The notes: generated by a model from the sequence alone, not told the origin. DNA of 6,373 nt from an uncultured Bacillota bacterium (GCA_937874815.1 CALNBW010000481.1:1-6373), one strand, 5' to 3'; counted from the stretch's first letter, positions 1 through 6,127 are shown. Program-made: numbers and translations.

Positions 1-999
1 CTGCACCTGCATGCTGGTGATATCATCGCCCTCCATGCCTTCCTTGGCTACATAGCCGCTGAAGCGCACGCTTAGCTCAGATGCGCTTAGCTGGGCAAGA
101 CCATCTCTGCAGAGGAACAGTAACAAGCCGGCGAGAGGGAGTTGTTCCGTTTTTGCTAATAAGGTGTCATCAGACAAGTCAATAACAGCGTTCACCTGTT
201 GTCCTTTCTTACCGCCGGCATCAGCCGTTTGGATTGCTACCCAATTGCAGACTGTACGGAGGGAGACTGTCTCCCGGCCCACGAGTTCGTGCAGGACCTG
301 TGTTTGTTCCTCGCACCACTCCTGCAATTGCAGTCTGTTTCTATGAATCTCTTGGGCCGCTGCTAGTTGGCTCTGCACTAAAGGCTGGGGCAATTTGGGG
401 TCCGTTCGCGCCAGCATCTCCATCTCCTGATAGGTAGCATACGTCTGCTCCATGGTTGCATTTAGTGCCCGCACAATGGGGGCGAGCAGCCTCAGTTGAT
501 GCGCGTGGGTGCCCGCGGCCAAGAAGCGGTCCGCTCCCTGGCGGTAGTAGTGTTCTTCTTGCAACTCCCTAATCCTGTGCTGCGCGATGGAAGTCAGGGT
601 GCGGTATAGCAGTATTTGGCAGACCGCGCTGCCTAAAGCCAGAAAATAGGTCAAATAGGTTCTCTCTGGCTGCTGCCATAGCAAAAGGCCAAGGGGTAGC
701 AGGATACTGACTGCCCAGTACCCGCGGTGCTGTTTTGTATGGGCCCAATACCACAGCGAAAATTGCACAATAATGATGGCAGCTAGCGCATAGCTGCCAG
801 CCAGTACACTTACGAGGGCGCTGGCAAGCATAGTGATGATATATTGCCAGGCGGGGAGAGCTAGTAATGGTGTAGTGCCCAGCAGGAAGGCCGGCCCGAG
901 CAATACGGGCCAGGTTGTTCCAGGCCACGCTAGCTGTTCAATAATGACGCTAATAGCAGCAACCAGCAGGTTGCTCTTCTTATCTTGCAGTGACTTCAC
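1..999 (-). CDS. Multi-pass membrane protein, histidine-kinase-like (partial, runs off window)
   Basis: This frame has no stop codon from 999 down to base 1, giving 333 codons with the C-terminus outside the window. The GTG start at 999 is chosen because AGAGGTG (1008-1014) lies 8 nt upstream and an in-frame TAG sits at 1021-1023. Residues about 10-132 hold four or five hydrophobic segments (around 11-24, 31-49, 53-79, 95-108, 117-132). A charged, probably coiled-coil cytoplasmic part follows, with a LAAGTHAHQLRLL stretch (about 160-172; His165 and His167) where a phosphoacceptor helix would lie. Residues about 278-303 (DDTLLAKTEQLPLAGLLLFL, then CRDGLAQ) resemble the start of a GHKL ATPase N-box but lack the usual asparagines. 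The family assignment is inferred from architecture. It could be a sensor kinase, a degenerate kinase, or a membrane protein with a kinase-like fold. It has its own promoter and lies beyond the hydrogenase operon's hairpin, so co-transcription is not required. That it serves hydrogenase control is only a guess from proximity. Confidence 0.72.
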   Translation of the reverse strand, partial: MKSLQDKKSNLLVAAISVIIEQLAWPGTTWPVLLGPAFLLGTTPLLALPAWQYIITMLASALVSVLAGSYALAAIIIVQFSLWYWAHTKQHRGYWAVSILLPLGLLLWQQPERTYLTYFLALGSAVCQILLYRTLTSIAQHRIRELQEEHYYRQGADRFLAAGTHAHQLRLLAPIVRALNATMEQTYATYQEMEMLARTDPKLPQPLVQSQLAAAQEIHRNRLQLQEWCEEQTQVLHELVGRETVSLRTVCNWVAIQTADAGGKKGQQVNAVIDLSDDTLLAKTEQLPLAGLLLFLCRDGLAQLSASELSVRFSGYVAKEGMEGDDITSMQVQ

Positions 1000-1038
1000 T
1001 AGGACTACACCTCTATTTCTCTATGGGATAATCGCTAG

Positions 1039-1067
1039 TGTATAGCCTTCGCCCTTTAGACTGTAAA
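1039..1067 (-). promoter_or_regulatory. Sigma-A type promoter of the membrane kinase-like gene
   Basis: Read on the minus strand, TTTACA (1062-1067) and TATACA (1039-1044) are separated by exactly 17 nt. Transcription would begin near 1032, about 33 nt before the GTG start at 999. It sits just past the hairpin that closes the hydrogenase operon, consistent with an independent unit. Called from consensus match only. Confidence 0.55.
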
Positions 1068-1094
1068 TCCTGCCTGCTAATTCCAGGATGAAAT

Positions 1095-1124
1095 GGGGCT
1101 GTTGCATTAGCTTGCAACAGCCCC
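1095..1124 (-). terminator. Perfect 12-bp stem-loop closing the hydrogenase operon
   Basis: Bases 1095-1106 (GGGGCTGTTGCA) are perfectly complementary to 1113-1124, with a 6-nt loop. On the minus strand the stem is followed by ATTTCATCC, so the U-tract is short and weak. It lies about 70-100 nt after the last hydrogenase stop codon. One arm is shared with the intergenic repeat at 1113-1155. It is probably a terminator, or a 3'-end stabilising hairpin. Confidence 0.5.
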
Positions 1125-1155
1125 CGGGTTGGACAGGGTCCGCCCCTACAGATCC
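1113..1155 (-). repeat. Intergenic repeat copy A, inverted relative to copy B at 6087-6127
   Basis: On the minus strand this reads ATCTGTAGGGGCGGACCCTG, then TCCAACCCGGGGGCTGTTGCA. Copy B reads the same on the plus strand with a few substitutions and a 2-nt length difference in the G run, so about 38 of 42 positions agree. Repeats of the GTAGGGGCGGACC kind are familiar as dispersed intergenic elements in Bacillota; that familiarity is from memory and not a search result. Confidence 0.7.
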
Positions 1156-1183
1156 CCCGCAACCTAGGGGCACCCGTAGGGGG
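1154..1183. repeat. GC-rich inverted repeat just downstream of the last hydrogenase gene
   Basis: CCCCC at 1154-1158 pairs with GGGGG at 1179-1183, and CCTA (1163-1166) pairs with TAGG (1177-1180) inside it, giving a nested, imperfect hairpin. It begins about 13 nt after the TAA stop of the hydrogenase gene. No U-tract follows, so it may stabilise the mRNA end or be part of the repeat family next to it. Confidence 0.4.
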
Positions 1184-1195
1184 CTGTCGCCCTGC

Positions 1196-2662
1196 TTAAT
1201 TCCCAGTTGCTTTTTTCATCGCGTCGGCTTCTTTGCAGAAGCGGTCGAGTAGTCTTTCCGCTACTTTGGGATTGATCAGGGTGCCTGGCCCCGCAATGCA
1301 CCCGCCAGCACAGGCCATACCTTCTATGAAATCGGCATCCAGGCGGCCAGCGCGTAGATCGTCGCAGGCCGCAACTGCTGCCTGCAAGCCATCGGCCTGT
1401 TGCACTGTCGGCACCGGATAACCAGGCGGCAGATATGCTACCAGTGCTTCTGTAACACCACCACTCTTGGCGAAACCGCGACCGAGAGGTCCTGCGTCAG
1501 CCATCTCTGGTTGCGCCGCCAGGGAAGCCAGGTTAACCCCTTTGCCGACCAACATACAGGCTGCCTCTTCAAAAGTGAGTACGGCATCCAGATAGGGTGT
1601 TGTCGCTGCTTCAGCCTTTTTAGCAACACAGGGGCCGATAAAAACTAGCCGCGCCTCCGGCTGCTGGGCCTTAATTGCAGTAGCCAGTTGCACCATGGGC
1701 GACGGAGTGTGGGAAACAGCGCCTAGCTGGTCAGGATAGTGTTTTGTGATCAGTCCTACAAATGCCGGGCAACAGGAGCTAGTCATCACTTTAGCGCCAT
1801 CTTGTTTGCGCTCGACATATTCAGTTGCTTCTAAAGCTGCTACTGCTTCGGCACCTTGGGCTACTTCGATTACCTTTTGGAAACCAATTTGCTTGAGACC
1901 GGTTACTATAGCGCCTGAGTTCACCTTGGGGCCAAACTGGCCCACGAAGGCAGGGGCAATTAAGGCATATACGGGATAATCAGTTTGCTTTAGCATCTCT
2001 ATGGCCGGAATAACGTGGGTATAATCACCGATTGAGCCGAAGGGGCAAGCATTGATGCATGCACCACAACCAACGCATTTGTTACAATCGATCTCGGCAA
2101 TGCCATCCGCGTCAGGCCGAATAGCGCCCACCGCGCAGGCCTGTTCGCAAGGCCTAGTAATCTGCACAATGGCATGGTAGCTACAGCTGTTGGCGCAACG
2201 TCCACACTCGATGCAGCGGTTACGGTCAATGTAGGCGCGGTTGTTGACTATGGTAATAGCGTTCTTAGGACAGGCGTTTTTACAATAATGCGCCCCACAG
2301 TTGCGGCAAGCGTCAGTCACTACATAGCGATCAATTGGGCAACGATCACAGGCAACGGAGAGCATCTCCACATTACAGCTGCGTTTAAATTCGGAGGTAG
2401 CAAGCGCCTGTTGGGCCATGGATTGCAGCGATGCATGTCTGCTCACCTGATCTGCAGCCAGTCCTAAAACGAGGCGCGCCTTTTCCCGTAGGATGGCCCT
2501 TTCTTTATGCTCGCAGCAGCGATAGCTAATCTCATTGTTGTCTAGTATTTCGTCAGGTACATCATCAATTTGCTCGACAAGCTTATCTTGCCAGGTTAAA
2601 CGGGCGATAGTGGTATACAACTGACGCTTGATTTTCGTTACTTCAGAAAGTGTAGTATTCAT
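1196..2662 (-). CDS. [FeFe]-hydrogenase with N-terminal ferredoxin domains (group B type)
   Basis: The product is 488 aa and probably cytoplasmic. It should interconvert protons, low-potential electrons and H2. Cysteines for 4Fe-4S clusters occur at 119/122/127/131, 150/153/156/160, 172/176 and 193/196/199/202/206. The H-cluster domain has all three motifs: TSSCCP (Cys297 as proton relay, Cys298 as ligand), FIGPCVAKK (Cys345), and EGMACAGGC (Glu447, Cys451, Cys455). In the second motif the Met of classic MPC is Gly, and this with the overall layout points to the monomeric group B family. Residues 1-110 form a helical N-terminal region with extra cysteines (49, 50, 96, 105, 108). The ATG at 2662 is preferred over an in-frame start 111 nt upstream because AGAGGTG lies 4 nt before it and its ATGA overlaps the stop of the preceding [2Fe-2S] gene, implying translational coupling. 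The partner electron carrier is unknown. HydE/F/G maturation must come from elsewhere in the genome. Confidence 0.93.
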   Translation of the reverse strand: MNTTLSEVTKIKRQLYTTIARLTWQDKLVEQIDDVPDEILDNNEISYRCCEHKERAILREKARLVLGLAADQVSRHASLQSMAQQALATSEFKRSCNVEMLSVACDRCPIDRYVVTDACRNCGAHYCKNACPKNAITIVNNRAYIDRNRCIECGRCANSCSYHAIVQITRPCEQACAVGAIRPDADGIAEIDCNKCVGCGACINACPFGSIGDYTHVIPAIEMLKQTDYPVYALIAPAFVGQFGPKVNSGAIVTGLKQIGFQKVIEVAQGAEAVAALEATEYVERKQDGAKVMTSSCCPAFVGLITKHYPDQLGAVSHTPSPMVQLATAIKAQQPEARLVFIGPCVAKKAEAATTPYLDAVLTFEEAACMLVGKGVNLASLAAQPEMADAGPLGRGFAKSGGVTEALVAYLPPGYPVPTVQQADGLQAAVAACDDLRAGRLDADFIEGMACAGGCIAGPGTLINPKVAERLLDRFCKEADAMKKATGN

Positions 2663-2913
2663 CGTGCACCTCTGTTGTCTGCTAGTAGTTCGTTGACTAG
2701 GGCGAGCAACTTCTCTTCCGTTAACCGAGAGTAAAGCGTGCCGTTGATGCGGGCATTCGGACCGTGTGCGCATGCTCCCAAGCAGTGCGTCAGTTTCACC
2801 TGTAGCCTTTGCCCGTGCGTTTGCTTGAGAGTATTAGTTACGTCCAAGAGCCCTTGCGCCCCCATCAAGTGGCAGGCAGTTCCAGCGCAAATCTCCACCT
2901 CAACAGATTGCAT
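2659..2913 (-). CDS. Thioredoxin-like [2Fe-2S] ferredoxin (NuoE-like), intact paralogue
   Basis: This 84-aa protein carries the C-x4-C...C-x3-C pattern of thioredoxin-fold [2Fe-2S] proteins: Cys9 and Cys14 (EICAGTACHLMGA), then Cys44 and Cys48 (LTHCLGACAHGPNA). The family occurs as subunit E of complex I, as a subunit of NAD-linked hydrogenases, and as stand-alone small genes beside [FeFe]-hydrogenases. Here it probably passes single electrons to or from the hydrogenase encoded directly after it. The start at 2913 has AGGAGG (2920-2925) 6 nt upstream; longer in-frame ATG starts at 2934 and 2946 lack this. Its stop TGA overlaps the next ATG by 4 nt. A 57-nt gap separates it from the phosphatase gene upstream. 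It ends with a full helix (TEEKLLALVNELL), which its paralogue at 5617-5898 has lost. Confidence 0.9.
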   Translation of the reverse strand: MQSVEVEICAGTACHLMGAQGLLDVTNTLKQTHGQRLQVKLTHCLGACAHGPNARINGTLYSRLTEEKLLALVNELLADNRGAR

Positions 2914-2970
2914 GATATTCCTCCTGTTCGCCATGATTGTCCTCAAGTACGCTTTAGCGTTCTCCGAGCA

Positions 2971-4125
2971 TCAATAATAGGTAACTTCAACATCAATATT
3001 GCGTTTGGATAGTACCTTGGCAATTCTGTCTACCACAAAAGTGCGCGGGGCCAGGTGTACTAGTTGCTCCAGATTAGCATGAGCTGCATTCTGTGCTCTC
3101 CCTACAAGGAACCTCACTTCCTCTGCATTCCATAGTTGTTTGGCTAAGAGGGTTGCTCCATCCGCGCGGCGCGGTAGTTCTTCGCCCTCAGCCGCAGCCC
3201 TAAGTAGTTGGTAACAGAGATTAAGCGTCAGAATGCCTTCTGTAGTTAGGTCGATGCCGTCGATTTTACCAATGGGGGGCACCCGCGGGTCGACGTAGTC
3301 GGTGCTGGTCTCGAGTTCGCGGCCTGTGGTGCGGCTCACAATCTGAGCCGTTGTTCCGCCGCATACGGCGACGAAACTCCCCGGTTCTGCTAGCAGAGCT
3401 CTCACCATCTTGCTATCATCCTTGGGGTCGAGGGCTGGCCCAGTAAGCACTGTTACCTGTTGCGGTGGCCGGATCTTGACAACCACTGCGGTACAGTCAT
3501 CTCCCGGGCGAGAGAGATAACAAGCATCGGTGAGGTTAATCACGCGGTCAGCCAGCTGTTCACAGTATTCACCGGAGCTGCAGGGCTGTGTAAAATACTC
3601 CAGTAAACCCTCTTTACCTAAGCCCAGGTCATAGAGCCCGCCCACACCAGCGTGCATCACTCCATCAGAAACAAGCAGGATTACGTCTCCGTTTTGAGTT
3701 TGAAAAGTCGCCTGCTTGACCAGTTGCCCATTAACAACCCGTTCCTGGCGCTGTAACTCAAAGGGCTTATCATCACGAAATAATATCGCCTCCGGGTTAT
3801 CATATTCAAACAGGCGTGCCTGGCCGTCACTCCGTAATTGCAGGATGGCCAAGGTAGAATAAGCGATTTCCCTGGTCTTACAAATAGGCAACGTATCAGC
3901 AATTGTACTCATCACGTGTTCAATCGACACTTTGCGCCTCAGCAATCCGCTAGCAATATGGGTGGTGAGAGTGGCCAAGATATTAGCTTTCACGCCACTG
4001 CCCAGGCCATCGGAGAGCACTACTGTTGTCTCCCCCGGTGTCTTGACAACACAGGTAGCGTCGCCACAGAGTTCTTCCTGATGTTTGCTGAGCTTAGCAA
4101 TGCCAACTTCCGCCGCTAGCTTCAT
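2971..4125 (-). CDS. SpoIIE/PP2C-family serine phosphatase with extra C-terminal domain
   Basis: The product is 384 aa. Residues about 1-220 form a SpoIIE-like PP2C phosphatase. GD at 21-22, VLSDGLGSG at 36-44 (Asp39), LVSDGV at 151-156 (Asp154) and RPGDDCTAVVV at 206-216 (Asp209, Asp210) supply the metal-binding acidic residues. Such enzymes remove phosphate from Ser/Thr of partners such as anti-sigma-factor antagonists. Residues about 222-384 are an additional domain that I cannot name, with a VAVCGGTTAQIVSR stretch at 252-265. There is no membrane segment. The ATG overlaps the stop of the PAS-hydrogenase gene by 4 nt (ATGA), and GAGGT lies about 8 nt upstream, so the two are translated together. 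That arrangement suggests the hydrogenase/PAS protein sets the phosphatase's activity. The phosphatase class is secure; its target is unknown. Confidence 0.9.
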   Translation of the reverse strand: MKLAAEVGIAKLSKHQEELCGDATCVVKTPGETTVVLSDGLGSGVKANILATLTTHIASGLLRRKVSIEHVMSTIADTLPICKTREIAYSTLAILQLRSDGQARLFEYDNPEAILFRDDKPFELQRQERVVNGQLVKQATFQTQNGDVILLVSDGVMHAGVGGLYDLGLGKEGLLEYFTQPCSSGEYCEQLADRVINLTDACYLSRPGDDCTAVVVKIRPPQQVTVLTGPALDPKDDSKMVRALLAEPGSFVAVCGGTTAQIVSRTTGRELETSTDYVDPRVPPIGKIDGIDLTTEGILTLNLCYQLLRAAAEGEELPRRADGATLLAKQLWNAEEVRFLVGRAQNAAHANLEQLVHLAPRTFVVDRIAKVLSKRNIDVEVTYY

Positions 4126-5633
4126 AGGTCATCTACCTCTTCCACTGTTTTGATCAGTTCTAAGAGGGTAGCCTTAGTTTCAGCCGTTGCTTCTCCTAAG
4201 AGTCCCGCGATTTCCTGCGCCAACTTCATCTGATTACGAATGACTTCTTTAGCTCTGCTGGCGGTGTCTTGGTGTCTTTGCTCGAGCTGTTGCTTCCTGT
4301 TTTCCGCTTCGGTGATATCACTGATGATCCCGATAACCAGATCGTAATTTGGCAACGGATAGATAAACTGGCTGGTAAATAGCCCAAGTTCAGGGTAATC
4401 AACGCGCTTGTGTATCGCTTGGCCTGTCTCTGCTACCTCAGCAAAGTTGGTGGGGTCTACGAAGAGCGCCAAGTGTTGCCCGCGGGTTGCCAGTTTTTCA
4501 GGGTTAAAAAGCTTATTGGCCATGGGGTTGAATTGATGAATTAGCAGATCCTGCGTCACTACAATAATGGCGTTGAGGGAGGAGTCGACAACAACATGGG
4601 AAAGCGACTCGAATTTAGCGCGCATGTAGGGAACACACATCTCCAGTTCAGCCAATCCCCGGTAGGTGGCGATTGCTTTATCCCGGCAAGACGGATAACC
4701 GCAGCCGCCGCAGTTGCTTTCATCCTCTATAGTGTGTTTCCCGATCTGCACCAAAATGGCCCGTATTTCTTCCTCCGTTGGTAAGGCCAACCGGGGGCTG
4801 CGGGCTTCATATTGGGCTTGCGGCAGCGCCTTAGCATCGGCCACCACAAGCGAATTTTGTTTGGCATCGTGCTGCTGTTGCCTGCTACGATGATAAGCCA
4901 CCAGGCGCGAGCGCTTATGAACAGCGCTTTGTTGTTTGCTAACGCCTGGCCCGTCGATGCAACCCTCTCTGCAAGCTAAGGCCTCGATGAAACTAGGATT
5001 GATCTGGCCGTTTGCTAGTTCCGTAAATAATTCTATACAGGCATCTAGGCCGCTGACGGCTATGCATTCGGGCATAGAATCAGCCTGTAGGCCAGCGGTA
5101 GACATGATGCCGCGGCTAAGGGGATAGATAGTAGCCTTTTGGGTTATTGCATCGGCCTCAGCCGGCTGCAACGCTGCCGGGTCGATGTTCTGCTGGTTCC
5201 AGATGCCGGCCAGTTGTTCGAAAGTCAGTACCGCATCTACAGCGCCCAGGGCGGCGGGCCGACTGGCTTCCTGTATTTTGGCGATACAGGGGCCGATGAA
5301 CACTATCTTCGCTTGGGGAAAACGGGCGTGCAGAGAGCCGCCATGAATCACCATGGGAGAGGCGGAGTCGGCCAGCAGCGGCAGTAACTCCGGAAAATAT
5401 ATTTCTAACAAGTTAACGATTGTGGGGCAGCAGGAGGAAATTAGGGTAGAGTGCCTCGCTTGTAGCTTTTGTCGATAGTGAGCCGCCACCGCTTCAGCTG
5501 CTAATGCTGTCTCTTCTATGTGGGTAAAGCCTAGCGCCCTAAGTCCGGCAATCACTTGCTCGGGTGCGTAGTCGGCATAGGCGACGGCGTAGGAGGGAGC
5601 TAGGCTAACGCATACTTCATCTCCTGCTGCCAA
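4122..5633 (-). CDS. PAS-domain [FeFe]-hydrogenase (putative sensory, group C type), N-terminally damaged
   Basis: From a TTG at 5633 the product is 503 aa. It opens directly in the H-cluster domain (EVCVSLAPSYAVAYAD). Motifs are ISSCCP (Cys68, Cys69), FIGPCIAK (Cys116) and EALACREGC (Glu217, Cys221, Cys225). A 4Fe-4S module follows (CGGCGYPSC: Cys308, 311, 316, then Cys333), then a PAS domain (about 342-440, DSSLNAIIVVTQDLLIHQFN) and a C-terminal coiled coil (443-500). Related hydrogenases with PAS domains beside phosphatase genes are regarded as H2 or redox sensors. The relay Cys68 is kept, although some sensory enzymes lack it. Relatives begin with a ferredoxin domain. Here only its tail, EACPQKAKTVVSQAEAVLDY, survives in frame upstream of the TTG (to 5693). 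An in-frame stop lies at 5718-5720 and no good ribosome site is present. The gene is either poorly translated, translated by reinitiation after the preceding stop at 5617, or a pseudogene. Domain identity is sure; the start is not. Confidence 0.82.
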   Translation of the reverse strand: MAAGDEVCVSLAPSYAVAYADYAPEQVIAGLRALGFTHIEETALAAEAVAAHYRQKLQARHSTLISSCCPTIVNLLEIYFPELLPLLADSASPMVIHGGSLHARFPQAKIVFIGPCIAKIQEASRPAALGAVDAVLTFEQLAGIWNQQNIDPAALQPAEADAITQKATIYPLSRGIMSTAGLQADSMPECIAVSGLDACIELFTELANGQINPSFIEALACREGCIDGPGVSKQQSAVHKRSRLVAYHRSRQQQHDAKQNSLVVADAKALPQAQYEARSPRLALPTEEEIRAILVQIGKHTIEDESNCGGCGYPSCRDKAIATYRGLAELEMCVPYMRAKFESLSHVVVDSSLNAIIVVTQDLLIHQFNPMANKLFNPEKLATRGQHLALFVDPTNFAEVAETGQAIHKRVDYPELGLFTSQFIYPLPNYDLVIGIISDITEAENRKQQLEQRHQDTASRAKEVIRNQMKLAQEIAGLLGEATAETKATLLELIKTVEEVDDL

Positions 5634-5898
5634 ATAGTCTAAGACTGCTTCTGCTTGAGAAACGACCGTTTTTGCTTTTTGTGGGCAGGCCTCTATTATC
5701 AGGGCTAACGTTCTTGATCAATTCATCGTTGATTTTCACGACAACACCTTCAGTGCAGCAACCCTGACAAAATGAGGCCGCGAGTTTGACCTCTCCAGGT
5801 GTCTCGGTAGTCGCTAGTAGTTGTTTGAGCTTGTCAATTATCTGGTATGAACCCTTAAGGTGGCAGCCACTACCGATACAGACGTAGATTGACGTCAT
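5617..5898 (-). CDS. Thioredoxin-like [2Fe-2S] ferredoxin with aberrant C-terminus
   Basis: This 93-aa frame begins MTSIYVCIGSGCHLKGSYQI and carries Cys7, Cys12, Cys44 and Cys48 in the C-x4-C...C-x3-C arrangement of [2Fe-2S] thioredoxin-fold proteins. It is probably an electron-transfer partner of the following hydrogenase. The ATG at 5898 is chosen because AAGGAGG (5907-5913) is 8 nt upstream. Family-like sequence runs to about residue 68 (KINDELIKNVSPDN). The remaining 25 residues (Arg/Ser/Lys-rich) are the shifted reading of hydrogenase DNA and do not look like family sequence. The closing helix seen in the paralogue at 2659-2913 is missing. The stop lies 17 nt inside the hydrogenase frame. 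It is first in the operon, behind a promoter and a Rex-like palindrome. The cluster ligands are complete, so the fold might survive. Confidence 0.8.
   Translation of the reverse strand: MTSIYVCIGSGCHLKGSYQIIDKLKQLLATTETPGEVKLAASFCQGCCTEGVVVKINDELIKNVSPDNRGLPTKSKNGRFSSRSSLRLFGSRR
5691..5703 (-). other. Probable deletion junction joining the [2Fe-2S] gene to the hydrogenase out of frame
   Basis: Upstream of about 5697 the DNA codes for the [2Fe-2S] protein in one frame (...VSPDN). Downstream of about 5693 it codes for the end of a ferredoxin domain (EACPQKAK...) in another frame, shifted by one base. In relatives, the tail of the first gene, its stop, and the first half of the ferredoxin domain would lie between these points. 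The junction sequence AATAGAGGCC is compatible with recombination at a short shared AGAG-like sequence, but the ancestral sequence is not available here. Confidence 0.6.
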
Positions 5899-5927
5899 CT
5901 CCCACACCTCCTTCTTTCATTAAGACC

Positions 5928-5945
5928 TTGTTATTAAAATAACAA
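5928..5945. promoter_or_regulatory. Rex-like operator palindrome
   Basis: TTGTTATTAAAATAACAA is a perfect inverted repeat of 8 bp with a 2-nt centre. Clostridial Rex boxes follow TTGTTAANNNNTTAACAA (from memory of published work), and this site matches all fixed positions except the innermost pair. It lies about 9-26 nt after the predicted transcription start, where a bound repressor would block transcription. Rex is released by high NADH/NAD+ and often controls hydrogenase and fermentation genes, which fits the operon behind it. Confidence 0.6.
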
Positions 5946-5959
5946 ACTTCCTTATTCCC

Positions 5960-5988
5960 ATTGTAACCGTACATTGTATACATGTAAA
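5960..5988 (-). promoter_or_regulatory. Sigma-A type promoter of the hydrogenase operon
   Basis: On the minus strand TTTACA (5983-5988) and TACAAT (5960-5965) are spaced by 17 nt. The start point would be near 5953, giving a leader of about 55 nt to the ATG at 5898. The spacer contains the palindrome TGTATACA (5975-5982), flanked by TACAT/ATGTA arms (5970-5986), which could be a second operator or chance. Confidence 0.65.
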
Positions 5989-6042
5989 TAGTTGTAGAGG
6001 AAGAATATCTATTGCGAATATTGGCCAGCATCATCTGGGCAT

Positions 6043-6077
6043 AAAAAACAGCCACTGGGACAGTCGTCCCCGTGGCT
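6043..6077 (-). terminator. Intrinsic terminator for leftward transcription entering from the right
   Basis: AGCCAC (6050-6055) pairs with GTGGCT (6072-6077) and GGGAC (6057-6061) with GTCCC (6066-6070). This makes an 11-bp stem with one internal mismatch and a 4-nt loop. On the minus strand it is followed at once by GTTTTTT (6043-6049). It separates the hydrogenase promoter from whatever is transcribed leftward upstream. No minus-strand gene is recognisable between here and the window end. Confidence 0.75.
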
Positions 6078-6086
6078 AGCGCGGTA

Positions 6087-6127
6087 TATCTGTAGGGGTC
6101 GGACCCTGTCCGACCCGGGCTGTTGCA
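6087..6127 (+). repeat. Intergenic repeat copy B, inverted relative to copy A at 1113-1155
   Basis: The core is ATCTGTAGGGGTCGGACCCT, then GTCCGACCCGGGCTGTTGCA. Inside it GGGTCGGAC (6096-6104) pairs with GTCCGACCC (6108-6116), a 9-bp stem with a 3-nt loop. GGGCTG/CAGCCC (6117-6122, 6126-6131) forms a second small stem at its edge. With copy A it brackets the hydrogenase operon as inverted repeats of about 40 bp. Confidence 0.7.

Noticed and set aside
164..437. Plus-strand frames of 60-97 codons here and antisense to the hydrogenase genes
   Set aside because: All are antisense to well-supported minus-strand coding sequence, with no family resemblance or ribosome sites.
569..928. A 119-codon minus-strand frame starting with ATG at 928
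   Set aside because: It lies wholly inside the longer open frame 999-1 in another phase, has a composition unlike a real protein, and has no supported ribosome site. The longer frame has membrane segments, a ribosome site and a promoter.
2663..2773. 37-residue N-terminal extension of the group B hydrogenase
   Set aside because: The extension overlaps the upstream [2Fe-2S] gene in another frame and is Arg-rich and unlike the family. The ATG at 2662 has its own ribosome site and the 4-nt coupling overlap.
2949..2966. Short palindrome ACGCTTTAGCGT in the gap after the phosphatase gene
   Set aside because: A 5-bp stem with a 2-nt loop and no T-tract is too small to call a terminator; it may be chance.
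5658..5695. Programmed +1 frameshift joining the first two operon genes
   Set aside because: The A-rich stretch (ACAAAAAGCAAAAAC) does not form a known +1 slip site, and a fused product would still lack the ferredoxin N-terminus. A deletion explains the data better.
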